64,000 nucleotides of DNA from Dillenia suffruticosa (GCA_033439265.1 JAVTVX010000019.1:16456039-16520038), one strand, 5' to 3'; positions 1 to 10,740 are shown, counted from the stretch's first letter. Notes: a model not told the origin generated them from the letters alone. Made by a program: numbers and translations.

Positions 1-55
1 ATCTTGCTCTTTCAAGATATATATTAAGGGGAAACAGAATGTACTTACTCCTAAA

Positions 56-420
56 GTGATGTGCATGGTGTGTAACATAAAATGGACTCCATTTAGTGGT
101 TGTGAAGAGTATATGAAGATGAGTCAAATTGAATGTGCAAAGATTGTGTTTAAGAATGAAAATTTAATGGATATGGATGAGGTGGATTTAAATGCCAAGA
201 ATTTGGGAGTGCATGAGCGCATCTTTTATCTCATCATCACTTATGTTCTTAGACCTAAAGGTGTAATCACACAAACACAACCAAAGAAGATCTTTGGTTG
301 ATGGCATGTCTAATGGATGGTAGAAACCCTGGCCTTCATTTCTTAGTTCCCTATTTTATGATTGCCACAACAAGTCCAAATTTGCAAATCTTCCATATTG
401 TTCCGCAATCACCGATATTT
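56..420 (+). pseudogene. Fragment of a retroelement-associated plant protein (plant transposon protein domain-like)
   Basis: The open frame from 56 to 301 includes a segment reading HERIFYLIITYVLRPKG. After a +1 shift near 290 the translation continues as DLWLMACLMDG. This order (a hydrophobic helix, then xRPKG, then an acidic-L-x-LM motif) resembles the domain in Pfam called putative plant transposon protein, which occurs in the extra region of some SIRE and Tat retroelements. Stops follow soon after. The assignment is from remembered family pattern only. It fits the SIRE-like LTR that follows at 1895. It is a broken remnant, not a host gene. Confidence 0.4.
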
Positions 421-429
421 TAATTGTCA

Positions 430-1090
430 ACAAAATTTACTTGAAAAAGAAGATTTACACGAAATTAAATATGAAACATGGAATTTGGGAACAATCTCTA
501 AAAAAGGCCAAGTGGGTATGTAGGAATGGAATTTAAGAAAAGATTGATGATGAGGAAGAAAGTAGCAAGAAAAGATAAAGGGTTGAGGCAGAGCCAAGTG
601 AACCATCTAAAGAAGATCCATCTGATGAGATTAAAACCAAACTCTTCAACTTACCCCCTCATATGGTGCTCCATCCACATCCATACCATTATTTAAAGTT
701 ACAATGGACATGATTGGGAGTATTAGTGCATATTCAAGCCCAAATTCTTAAGATTGAAATCAAAACTCTCACATCCATGCAAGATTGACTGAATTAGAGG
801 ACCAAAACTAGAAAATCATGACAAAACGATCTCTTTGGAATCCTTAATTTAGAAAGATCAAGGTAGTCCTTCTAGCTCTCCACAACTTGATCCTCCTATT
901 ATCGAGTTTCATGAGCCACTTGTCTGACGGAACCTACAGCCTACTTTACTTGTAAAGTTAACAATATTTGTGAACTCTTTTAGTGTGTTTTCTTGTGCTC
1001 TAGTCTCTTCCTTTTGCAAAGTTGTATTAAACTTTTACTAATGACACAATTGAATTCTGAATTTTGCTGATGACAAAAAGGGGGAGAAGA
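430..1090. other. Gene-free remnant, probably the 3' internal region of the SIRE-like element
   Basis: No frame longer than a few dozen codons is readable here. The stretch ends with a GACAAAAAGGGGGAGAAG block near 1073-1090. This resembles the purine-rich tract found downstream of pol in SIRE/Maximus copia elements. I infer that it belongs to the same decayed element as the LTR at 1895-3470. Confidence 0.35.
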
Positions 1091-1092
1091 CA

Positions 1093-1360
1093 TATGTAAC
1101 ATGTGTATGGCATTGGTTTAATACATGATTTGGCTTAGTGCATGAGTGACTGTTGATTGATTGTCTTGGTTTACATTGGTTGCATTGATTAATACATGAT
1201 TTGGCTCAGTGCATGATTAATAAGGCATGTGTAACATGTGTATGGTGTTGGTTTAATACATGATTTGGCTTAATGCATGACTGACTGTTGATTGATTGTC
1301 TTGTTTACATTAGTTGCATTGGTTAATACATGATTTGGCTTAGTGAATGATTGATAGTTA
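1093..1360. repeat. Two-unit 135-bp tandem repeat, each unit built of two ~67-bp half repeats
   Basis: A block starting CATRTGTAACATGTGTATGG at 1091 recurs at 1226, a period of 135 bp. Within each unit the core AATACATGATTTGGCT appears twice. It is found at 1120, 1191, 1255 and 1325, so the spacing is 71, 64 and 70 bp. The repeat lies in the internal 3' part of the SIRE-like element. It has no open frame. Confidence 0.85.
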
Positions 1361-1894
1361 ATTGGTTGTCTTGGTGCTATATTAGCTGTTGATTGAATTT
1401 GTTGACCCTTAGCTATTGATCGCATCAATACTTTGGTTACACGATTGATTGGTATGGCGCATTTGTATCTCATCATATTTGTATGATCTTAGAGAATTGA
1501 ATCTACAATAGCATATAGACAAATGTAGATTGAATTGTGTAATTGCTTTGAAAATATGATTATAGGATAAATATTCACTATTCAAATAAGGTTGAAATGT
1601 GATCTCTACTGGCTTGGTCTTGAAGAAATGGAAGTATAGAGAATGGTTGTAAACTGTAGTTGCATTTAGAGAAAAATGGAGAGAATAATAGAGTGTCAAT
1701 GAACCATATTATAAAATTGGGTACATATAACATAAAATGCACATTTCAAAGGGAAGTTGAGAATTGAAGCTAAATCTAGACATTTCAAAGCTTGAGTTGG
1801 TATGACATTGGCTGAGGGGGAGTATTTTGAGATTTTTCAAACAATTTTAACAATTACTTTAAATTAGATTTTATCATCATAAAAAAAGGGAGGT

Positions 1895-3470
1895 TGTTGA
1901 GTAAAATAAATTTTGATAATAATTAGAAGTAATAAAAGTTAACTTTGGATAATTAATTAGGGTTTGAAAGAAATAAGATTATTAAAATTGAATTTTATAT
2001 AAGGAAGTCGCCTTAACTATATAGCAAAAGTCGACCTATGGACATAAATGAGAGAAAATTAGTTAAGTACAAACAGCGAAGGCGACCTAAGAATAGACAT
2101 AAGACGACTTAAGAAAATCATGTCTCAGAAGTCTAAGTCTGCACAATACATAAGGTGATCCAACTTGAAGCATAAGATAACCTAAGAAAAACAAATCTCA
2201 AAAGTCTAAGTCTGCACAATACATAAAACGACCCAATCTCAAGTATAAGATAACCTGAGGAAAACAAGTCTCAGAAATCTAAGTATGCACAATACATAAG
2301 GCAACCTAATCTTAAGCATAAGATGACTTGAGAAAAACAAGTCTCAGAAGTTTAAGTCCGCATAATACTCAAGGTGACTTGACCTTTGACACAAGACGAC
2401 CTGACAAATACAGGTTTCAGAAGTTTAAGTCTACATATATCTAAGGCAACCCAACTGTAGATACAAGATGACCTAACCATAAAAATCATAAAGGACAACT
2501 CGACTCAATGAAATCAGCAAGACAACCTGACATTGAAAGGTCGTAGAGATCTGAGTTTGAAATTAAGACAAGACGACTTATAGTTTACTCAAAGCGACTT
2601 AACTAAGGTTTCCATATAAGCAAGTTGCCTTATTCAAAGATACAAGTCGTCTTACAAATTAAAAATCAATGTTGAGGTAACTCAATGCTTTTATAAGAAT
2701 ACTTGTATAATGAGAAGTCTGCCATGATGTAGACAAGTTCTCTTGTCTCTCACAATTGATTTATTCACAAATAGATTTGATCAAACTACCAGCCAACCCA
2801 AGATTTCAAAATAAAGAATCAAGTTTGCTTGATGGTTAAAGAGATCGACTTGATGTGTGTAACGTCTATATGTTCAGAAAAGGTGCATCAAATTAATTGT
2901 ACCATTCACCAAGCTCACCAACCATTACGATGCATTCAATGAACTCCAACAGCTAAATCTTCTTTTCCAACTATAAGTATAACTCAGTAATGAAGAAGAA
3001 AGTATCTTTTACGAGATTTGTACAGCACTTTGAATATAACTCTGTTTTCATTCTTGTAATGCTGTGAACATTTTCTAAAAAGCAAAATTGTTATATGTTT
3101 ATTGATCTTACTCTCTATTTGTTGTAAAAAGATCAGAATAGTTGCATTCTTGACCTAGGATCTGAGTGTTGACGAGAGAGAGTGATCAATCTGCAGTCTT
3201 TTTGCTCTTGTTAAAAGTAAGTAAAAGTATTTGGAAAATACTTGTATGGTTTACTAACACCTTAAGAAATTAGTTTGTAAATTGATACAATAGTGGATTT
3301 GGAAATCCAGATAAAGTCTAGGAGTAGATGCACACCAAAAATATGAAATCACTATAAATTGTGTGTCTATCTCTTCTCACTCCTCTTTTTGTTGAACAGA
3401 TTTTAATAGGTCTTTTTAATTATTCAAAAATTAGTTTAAACAGTTTAATAATCTATTCACTAACTCTATG
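1895..3470 (+). mobile_element. Long LTR of a SIRE/Maximus-like Ty1-copia element (3' LTR, + orientation)
   Basis: A polypurine tract (AAAAAAAGGGAGG, 1881-1893) is followed at 1895 by TGTTGAG, the expected start of a 3' LTR. The end is estimated: near 3280-3390 the run TAGTGGATTTGGAAATCCAG, then AGTCTAGGAGTAG and CTATAAATTGTGTGTCTATC, is typical of the end of SIRE-type LTRs. A terminal CTATTCAC-like sequence occurs near 3455-3470. The partner LTR is not in the window. The right edge is uncertain by some tens of bases. Confidence 0.5.
2120..2485 (+). repeat. Five-copy 72-74-bp tandem repeat inside the SIRE-like LTR
   Basis: The anchor GTCTCAGAAGTCTAAGTCTG or a close variant starts at about 2122, 2195, 2269, 2341 and 2413, a period of 72-74 bp. 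Each unit ends with an AAGRYGACYTRA-type motif. The copies diverge gradually, so this is an old local amplification. Related AAGTCG-containing sequence flanks it from about 2000 to 2680. Confidence 0.85.
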
Positions 3471-3479
3471 TTATTATCT

Positions 3480-4132
3480 TTAATGTCTACAATTTTATTA
3501 ACGGTTAATTAAGTCACCATACACTCATTTTAGTGGTTAAAAATCAAAGAAAGGCAAAATTATCCCCTAATAGCTGTATTAAATATCCAAAACATATGCT
3601 AGTTAAGGTTAATCTAATGTTTTTGCATGATACATGTATTTTCTTCATCCTCTTTTATCCATCGTTAATGTTATTGCATAGAAACTAAGAAAAGCAATTA
3701 AGTGATTCTAATTATACAAAATATAATTTGATCTTATTAAATAACCCTTTATCTCAGTCAATTAATATTTGCTCTCTCTTCACAATTTTCTATTCACACA
3801 TTTTTTTGGCTCCATTATCAATAAGGATTATTCTCCATTATTCTACTGCTAAGATAAAAATGAGAGAAAAGTATAAATAGCAAAATAAGATTTTTTTTAA
3901 CTCAGATCTTTATGTAAATAAATCAAAAAAGGCAGCTTTAATTTCCCGTTATAAACAAATTTCAGATGTATAGGTACAACAACAATAAAAAAGTGAACTT
4001 TAAATTCAATAATTTGGAGTTGGTCATTTGAGAGACAAATTATAATTAAAAATAAAAATAAATAAATAAATACAAAAATAAAAATAAATATAGAAGAGAA
4101 TAAAAAAACAATAAAAAAGTAACTAAATAAAT
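3480..4132. other. AT-rich intergenic stretch with no recognisable gene
   Basis: No open frame, conserved motif or repeat family is recognised. From about 4030 to 4132 the sequence is a run of AAATAAAT-type simple sequence. This may be part of the 3' tail of the neighbouring LINE on the opposite strand. Confidence 0.5.
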
Positions 4133-4154
4133 ATATATATATATATATATATAT
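4133..4154. repeat. (TA)n microsatellite
   Basis: A run of about eleven TA dinucleotides directly flanks the 3' end of the minus-strand LINE. It may derive from the LINE tail. Confidence 0.9.
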
Positions 4155-4159
4155 CTAAA

Positions 4160-6550
4160 ATATATTAGTTTAATTTGTGCGGATTCTACGCCACTCATTT
4201 CTATCCAAAATCATTTTCTCGTCTAAACGTTTAATTATCATATCTTTATTAATAATTTTCATTTAAGTTTTCAGCGGTTTACCCCTATATTTTACTAAAT
4301 CTCCCATATTTAAGTTCTCGGTTCTCCTAACTGGTACGTTCTTAAGTCTTCTTTATATATGTCCAAACTATCTCAAACGATACTTTCACATCTTATCCAC
4401 AATTGAACTAACTCTCAACTTGTTATGAATTTATTCATTTCTAATTCTATTTTTTTTTATTTTTACCACACATCCACATAAATATTCTCATTTCTGTTAT
4501 CACTATTTTTTTGTTTTTGTAGTTATTTAATAATTCAACATTCAGTACCATACAATAATTCAGATCTAATCGCGGTTCTATAGAACTTTCTCTTCAAATG
4601 TATTGGTATCGTGCGATCGTAAAGAATTTTAGATACTTTTCTCTATTTCATTTAGTTTGTTTAAATCATATGATTTACATCTCCATCTATATTATCATCA
4701 TTTTGAATGATAGAACCTAGATACCTAAACCGTTCATTTTCCGATACATTTTATCCATATAAGCTAATCGTTTTTTCATCATTTCAATAATTATTGCTAA
4801 ACCTACACTTCTTATACTCAGTTTTCGATTTACTTAATCGAAACCCTCTGTATTCTAGTATGATCCTCCATAACTCTAATTTAGCATGAATACCCTTTTT
4901 AATTTCATCAACTAGAATTATATCATCTGCAAAAAGCATTTACCATAGTATTTCATCTTGAATGTGTTTTGTAATTTCGTCTATTACTATTGAAAAGAAG
5001 AGGGGACTTAATGCTGAATCTTGATGGACTCCGATATTAATGGAAAAGCTATCGCTTAAATCCCGTAGGTTCTTATATTAGTTACAACTCTTTCATACAT
5101 ATCTCTAATGAGATTAATATATTTCAAAGAGATCTATTTTTTCATCAGTATCTACCATTATACGTCTCTAGAAATCTTATCATATGCCTTTTCTAGATCA
5201 ATGAATATCATATGCATGTCTCTCTTATGTACTCTATATGTCTCCATCAAATGTCTTAACAAATTGATTGCTTCCGTAGTGGATCTCTCAGACATAAATT
5301 TAAATTGATTTTGATAAATATTTATCTCCAATTTCAATATATTTTCTATCATTCTCTCCCATAGTTTCATGGTATGACTCATAAATTTAATTTCTCTATA
5401 GTTGGAGCAATCTTGTATATCTCCTTTATTCTTATATAGCGGTATGATTATACTCTTTCTCTATATTTGAGATATTCTCTTGGTTTGTCAAATTTTGTTA
5501 AAAATACTGTTAATATTATTATACCAAATTCTCCTAAATATTTCCACACTTCTATAAGGATGTCATCAGGAACTATGGCTTTATTATTCTTCATTTTCTT
5601 TAAAACATCCTTCATTTCATAGAGACGAATTTTACGTTTAAAGTCTCTATTAATCTCTTTTACAAGTATCTCAATATCTCCTATATCTGTTGTACTCTTA
5701 ACATTGAATAGATTATCAAAATAATCTCTCTAACGTTTTCTCATATTCTCATTCCTTATAAGTATATCGTTAGCTCCATTCTTAATGCACCTAACACCAT
5801 TTAAATTTTTTCTCTTTTCTTTCCCTTATCTTGACTAGTCTGTAGATTTCTCTTTCTTATTCTTTAGTCTCCAATCTCTTGTATAATTCATTATACAGCT
5901 TACTTTTTGATTTTTATATCATCTTTTTCACTTCTTTTCTTACACTTTTATATTTTTCATATACATCACTACTACTATTATCCTTAAGATTCCTATAACA
6001 CTCTTATTTGATTCGAATGACAATTTGTATTTTTTCGTTCCACCACCATGATTTCTTGCCTATTAGAGCCTGACATTTAGAGACACCAAAAACCTCTCTA
6101 CGTATATTCTTAATATCAGTAGATTTCTCTTTCATATTATTTCTAAATCAGTATTAGTAGACCAATTTGTTACCTGAAGTAATTTATTTCTAAATGTCGT
6201 CATAATTTCTCCTTTCAGATTCTACCACTTAATTCTTGACTCTATAAATGGATGATATTTCTTTTATCTTTTAGACATACGTATATCTAAAACTAGAAGT
6301 CTATACTGAGTTGTCACACTCTCCCCGGTATAATTTTGTAATATTTACAGGTCATTCTATCACCCTTCATAGTAAGAAAGAAATCTATTTGGCTAACATT
6401 AGACTTATGTTTATATGTAACTAAGTGCGTGTTTTTTTTCTTAAACATGGTGTTTATAACTATCAGATCGAATACTGTGATAAACTCTAAAATGGTATCT
6501 GCTGTCTCATTCTACTATCAAAATCAAAGTTTTTATGTACGATTCAAATG
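4160..6550 (-). mobile_element. Decayed LINE (non-LTR retrotransposon), endonuclease C-terminus plus reverse transcriptase
   Basis: Read on the minus strand, 6540-6360 gives pieces like the end of an AP-endonuclease domain (ILEFITVFDLMVINTMFKKK, then a QIDFVL-like segment). The only substantial open piece, 5158-5382, reads through RT core sequence with FIDLEKAYDKISRDV. The catalytic motif is readable as LFADDIILVDE at about 4906-4941. Further 3', ELLYGTECW-like sequence near 4545-4575 is typical of the C-terminus of this LINE group. Many stops and frameshifts separate these parts. The 5' end and poly(A) are not cleanly defined. The copy is dead, although the FADD residues themselves survive. 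Confidence 0.85.
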
Positions 6551-7536
6551 TATAGGTAAAATAAATAAATAAATAAATTGGATGTTGTTTTAGGTGACTT
6601 CGGCTTTCACCTCTACCACCTTGCTGGGGTTAGGCTGAGTCTTTTGTGGTGTCCCTATCAGAAAGTTTCCACACCATATTGCACTCACACACACCAGGAG
6701 AAAAGGAAGGAAGAACATTTAATATCATAAATATGTTGTATATTCAAATGAGAAAAATTATTACAACACTAAACTCTCTAAACTCAATCACTTATTACCT
6801 TACTCTGACAATAAAAACATTGAACTCTTCAAATTGGAATGGGAAAGTAATGGCTTCTGCGCAATTGCTAAACTGTCCCTATCTGGTGCTACCCGAAGAC
6901 TTGCAACAACAAATGCAACAGGGATAGCAGCCTCACTTCTAAGTCTGCTCCCTAGCAGCCATGGGCTCATGTTGGGTGATAAGCCAAGAAAGATGAGAAG
7001 AGACTTTTGGAGTCACACATAATTTATTGATTCATTTTTCTTTGAACTCACAAGACTCATTTATAATTGAATTATATCATTCTAGATTTGTTGGGAAATG
7101 AGAAGACAACTTTATTGCCGACATGACTTTCTAACTCATTCTTAGTTATTAAACACATTACTCAACGGCTCAGATCTATGCCTCCTTCCCTCTTTCTGCA
7201 TAGAGCCTAGGTTGTAGGAGATCAAACCATGAAGATTTCCGATATAAATTATGTCGAACAATTTAGTGGTACAAATTCTCCTCATTTAATCTGGTGATTA
7301 TAGATTCAAATCTTTCTGCAACAAAACAAAAAAAAAAATCCAATGTAAATTACAAAGTTGTAAGGTAGGGATCCATTTGAAGGCATAAAAAGTGTGCAAA
7401 GATACCACTGTTATCATAATAAGTGCAGATTAGAAATGCAGAATTTCCACGAGGAAGGAAGAGGGGGGGGGGGAATGTAAGCAAATTCAAAGAGAATAAA
7501 ATTAAAAATGAAAATTTTATAGGCAATCCTAGATAC

Positions 7537-7635
7537 CACGTATCCAAGACATTTTAAAGAACCATCGTGTTCAAGAGTAATGTCCGGTAACGTGCCTTGA
7601 ACCGAGAGGATCTTCACGACCCTTGACTCTTCCAT
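7537..7635 (-). CDS. Possible first exon of an unrecognised minus-strand gene
   Basis: On the minus strand an ATG at 7635 opens a frame beginning MEESRVVKILSVQGTLPD and continuing with LEHDGSLKCLGYV. At about 7537 the frame meets a plausible splice donor, G|GTATCT. Beyond that the translation becomes hydrophobic and low in complexity, as an intron would. The segment has balanced amino acid use unlike its surroundings. I do not recognise the protein and found no clear second exon. It could equally be a fragment or chance. Confidence 0.2.
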
Positions 7636-8027
7636 GGCAGGTGATATTATTGCTGTTGTTGGGTTCTAAATAAAAAAAAAGAAATAAACCCAAAGAAAAA
7701 AAGAAAGAGACAATATGAAAGCATTAAACCCAATAACAAATCAATTTTACAAATAATGAAAATTTTAGATTTGCATAACAATAGAACAAGCTAAAATTTA
7801 TATTTAGCATGATGCAAGACCTCAATGACCTGGACATGCAAATCTAGTTTGATGGTTTAGAATTACAATTGAGATACAGACTGCTGTTTCAAATCTAAAA
7901 TTCCATAACAGCAGTGCTCTCACATTTCTTCCTACACATGGAAAATTAAAATAGCAAAATGGTTTATGGATTGGTATGATGACAGGTATAGGAAAGCATT
8001 GTTCATGATAATAAGTTTTTGTCTCTC

Positions 8028-8081
8028 TATGTTAAGGGATGAAATACACCTTGCAGGGATAATATGTCATCCCTTAACATA
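8028..8081. repeat. Perfect 15-bp inverted repeat with a 24-base loop
   Basis: TATGTTAAGGGATGA at 8028-8042 is exactly complementary to TCATCCCTTAACATA at 8067-8081. A direct repeat ATAAGTTTTTG also lies on both sides (about 8010 and 8079). This would fold into a strong hairpin. It may be the scar of a small foldback element, or structured DNA of unknown role. Confidence 0.8.
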
Positions 8082-8487
8082 AGTTTTTGGTTTCACCCTG
8101 ATGTGAGGCCATGGGTCGTCCTTCCACCCGAGCCTTCACGTCGATAGTTGTGGGCGGCTAATCAGTGTCATCATTGTTTCTTGAATCTATCCGGATCACC
8201 GTATTTCAATAAATTTAGAATTTAATTAAAAAAATATTTAAAAAATTTCAAATATATATAAATTTTGAAAATATACACACTAATATCTCGGCCGATACTT
8301 AGTTTAGTGGTTGGATACTAATTTCTCTTAAATAATATTTTAAATTCAAGTTTGTATATGGAGAAAATAAACGATCAAAGAATTTTATTCTTGAAAAATC
8401 AATTCAAATTGAATTGAATTTAATCGAATTTAATATAATGATAATTTATATAAAAAATACATATTAATATCTCAACCAAGCAATACA

Positions 8488-9445
8488 CACTACTATAAAA
8501 CACACAATTAGTGATGAAAAAATCTGTCGCCGAAGGGTATTAACGACGGAATTTTTTCTATCATTGAATCTGTAGGACGGATTTTTTCTATCATTGAATC
8601 TGTAGGTAAAATCGACCATGGTCCAGCCACACAGCCTGCCTTTTATTTGAGTGAAAATTGCCTTTACTAAGGATTGAACCCATGTACAAGGAGAGAGATG
8701 AGAGCAAACCAATCACTAAGCCAACTTATCTAATCATATATATATATATATATATATTTATTTATTTACTTCATCTCATATTTTTTAATAATAATAAAAT
8801 AATATAAAATTATAATTTATTATGAAATAATAAAATAAATTTTATTTTAGCTTAAAATAAATAATAAAAAATTTGAAAAAATAAAATAATATTATTTTTC
8901 AACAAAATAAAATAAAATAAAAATAAAAATAAAAAGAATTATTAAATAAAATTTAAAAATTTAAAAATTTAAAAATTTAAAAATTAAAAAAAAATAAAAA
9001 AATAAAATAATATTATTCTTCTACAAAATAAAATAAAAATTAAAAAATAAAAATAACTAAAAAATAATTAAAAAAATCCATCGCAAATCCAACGCTAAAA
9101 TTTCTATCGATAAATTTCCGTCGCTAATCCGACGCTGATAGCTGTAAATATATATATTTTTTATTTTTTTCCTTCAACAAATCAGCGATAGATTTGCGAC
9201 CGAAATTTTCCGTCGCTAAAATTTCCATCGATAATAACAGGTTTTATTTTATTTTATTTTATATATATTTTTTTCAGTTTAGGCTTTACCGATAGATTAG
9301 AGACGGAAAAAGTTCCATCGTTAATCCGTCGTAAATATCATGGTATTCTATCTGATGGTAATTCGTTCTTAAATCCGTCGCTATCAGCGATGAATTTTTG
9401 TCCATCGATAATTTGTTATCGCTAATATCATGTTTTATGGCGGTG
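8488..9445. mobile_element. Complete non-autonomous CACTA-type DNA transposon (958 bp)
   Basis: The left end CACTACTATAAAAC (8488-8501) matches the inverted right end GTTTTATGGCGGTG (9432-9445) with two mismatches. The element is flanked on both sides by the 3-bp duplication ACA (8485-8487 and 9446-9448), as CACTA transposases produce. Near both ends are many copies of CGTCGCTAA/GCGACGGA-like motifs in both orientations, the usual subterminal transposase-binding repeats of this superfamily. The interior is AT-rich and codes for nothing. A 30-bp tandem duplication lies at about 8547-8606 and a TA microsatellite at about 8737-8757. Confidence 0.85.
8671..8725 (-). other. tRNA-like A box/B box pair inside the CACTA element
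   Basis: On the minus strand, TGGCTTAGTGATTGG (8709-8723) fits the RNA polymerase III A box. GGGTTCAATCC (8670-8680) fits the B box, about 30 bases downstream. No cloverleaf or acceptor stem could be drawn, so it is not a tRNA gene. It may be a captured SINE or tRNA fragment. Confidence 0.45.
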
Positions 9446-9474
9446 ACAATTTGTACTATCCCACTATATTTTCC

Positions 9475-9592
9475 AGGACGTGGCCTCATAAAACCGTGTT
9501 TTCTCCCCCCTCGTGAAATGGATTTAGATTGTATACTAGCTTGCATTCAGCCATGGTCTACCTTTAGATCTTTTCAGAATGTTTGGGGTTAA
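9475..9592 (+). CDS. Possible terminal exon of an unrecognised + strand gene
   Basis: Just after the CACTA element, TATATTTTCCAG at about 9464-9475 looks like a splice acceptor. The frame after it reads GRGLIKPCFLPPREMDLDCI, then LACIQPWSTFRSFQNVWG, and stops at TAA 9590-9592. The composition is less AT-rich and the residues more protein-like than the surroundings. If real, the CACTA element lies in the preceding intron. I do not recognise the family and no upstream exon was found. Confidence 0.22.
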
Positions 9593-9599
9593 GTGTTTC

Positions 9600-10420
9600 T
9601 TTTCTTTATCTTGTTTTGTGTTAAAATTTTGGCTTTATTATTGGTTAACCATTAATTTGGCAGTTGCTGCATTTTTTCAATAGTATCTCAATTTTTATAT
9701 AAAAAAGACTATTATTTATATTAAACTTTTAAATGCTTAGTCAAAACTTAATGATGTCTGTATCATGACCTAAACATTATTTTTCAATTTTGAATGATTT
9801 TTCGGGTAATTTTTTTATTTATTGTTTTTATTACTTCATTTTGAAAGAAAATAATTTTTTTTGTTATGAAAAATAGTTTCACATACCATATTGCTATTTG
9901 GTTAAAAGCCAGAGGGTTGACTTTTGAACTTCATATATGCTATCTTACTTGATCTTGTGAGGGAAAGATGAGGGAAAGAGACGGTAGTTGAGTTAGAATT
10001 CCTTAGCTCATTGAGCATTTTATAGCTTAAGGTGCTACTTGTTTAATTGGTTTAAATTCTCGACACTTAGAATAAAACCAAAAAATGTTTTGTATAGATA
10101 GATAAAAGACAATTTAAGTACAATTTGGTTGAAATCTAATGAAAGTTATTTTTTTATTCATATTTTTTCACGCTTCAAAATATTTTAAATATTCATTAAA
10201 CAACGATCAAGTTTCATTACTGTCTCAAGTTTCCCATCAAATATGTATATATCCAAAAAGAAAAAAAATAATAATACAAGAAAATTGGTAGAGAAGGAAG
10301 GCTTAGCTATCCAGTGCAGATTGCTAGTCTAGTGGTTTAAAATGACCTTTTAATACTTTACTAATATAAGAAAGCCTAAAAAGAAATGGTATACAGTAAA
10401 AGATCAAAGATCAATCGTTT
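9600..10420. other. Gene-free AT-rich spacer
   Basis: No coding, RNA or repeat feature is recognised between the possible exon ending at 9592 and the stop codon of the minus-strand gene at 10423. The right end is presumably the 3' untranslated region of that gene. Confidence 0.5.
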
Positions 10421-10422
10421 GC

Positions 10423-10725
10423 TTATTTAGAGAATCCGAATGTATTTTCTTCACAAATTGTTGGCAAAGGTTGTTGTGTCGAATCCTTTGCGGATGTTTC
10501 TCCAACAATTTGAGCAACACATCTTCCTTCTAAGCATTCTTGTATAATTAAAGAGCCTACCTTTGTTTGAATCTTGTTAGGATCTCCTTCTACCTTCGAC
10601 ATCAATTCCTTCAACTGCCTTGCACTCATACGTACCTTAATTCTCGCTCTGCATGTATTTGTATCTGTTGTGTGGTTCAAATTCAAAGGACAAACTACTT
10701 GTTTCCTTCCAAACCTATTACCCAT
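10423..10725 (-). CDS. Small plant-specific intronless protein, DUF7890-like
   Basis: An uninterrupted 100-codon frame starts at the ATG at 10725 and ends with TAA at 10423-10425. The protein begins MGNRFGRKQVVCPLN. Its centre reads RIKVRMSARQLKELMSKV, then GSLIIQECLEGR. The order of basic 'KVRMTxxQLxELM' followed by 'LGxLIxQECLEGR' is, as I recall, the signature of a small uncharacterised plant family (DUF7890) of about 80-110 residues, so the length fits. The function is unknown. MGN at the start could support N-myristoylation, but this is untested. On the coding strand a (GA)n tract lies only 15 bases upstream of the start, inside the presumed 5' leader. No transposon sequence interrupts the gene. 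The family name is from memory. The intact frame and motif are seen directly. Confidence 0.7.
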   Translation of the reverse strand: MGNRFGRKQVVCPLNLNHTTDTNTCRARIKVRMSARQLKELMSKVEGDPNKIQTKVGSLIIQECLEGRCVAQIVGETSAKDSTQQPLPTICEENTFGFSK

Positions 10726-10735
10726 GTTGGTGTTG

Positions 10736-10740
<5 letters not shown>

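Larger units (their letters stand above)
6560..8480. other. Stretch without an assignable gene
   Basis: Open frames here are short (up to about 93 codons) and match no family I know. Two pieces look less random than the rest. One is 6834-7000, GC-richer, with SLLSLLPSSHG on + and ATG-led frames on both strands. The other is the possible exon at 7537-7635. A run of eight or more G occurs near 7462-7473. No splice-consistent gene model could be built by eye. Confidence 0.4.

Noticed and set aside
2120..2485. Regular 72-74-bp repeats considered as a CRISPR-like array
   Set aside because: The whole unit repeats, with no unique spacers, in a plant retrotransposon LTR.
8671..8725. tRNA gene
   Set aside because: A and B boxes are present but no acceptor stem, anticodon stem or cloverleaf can be drawn.
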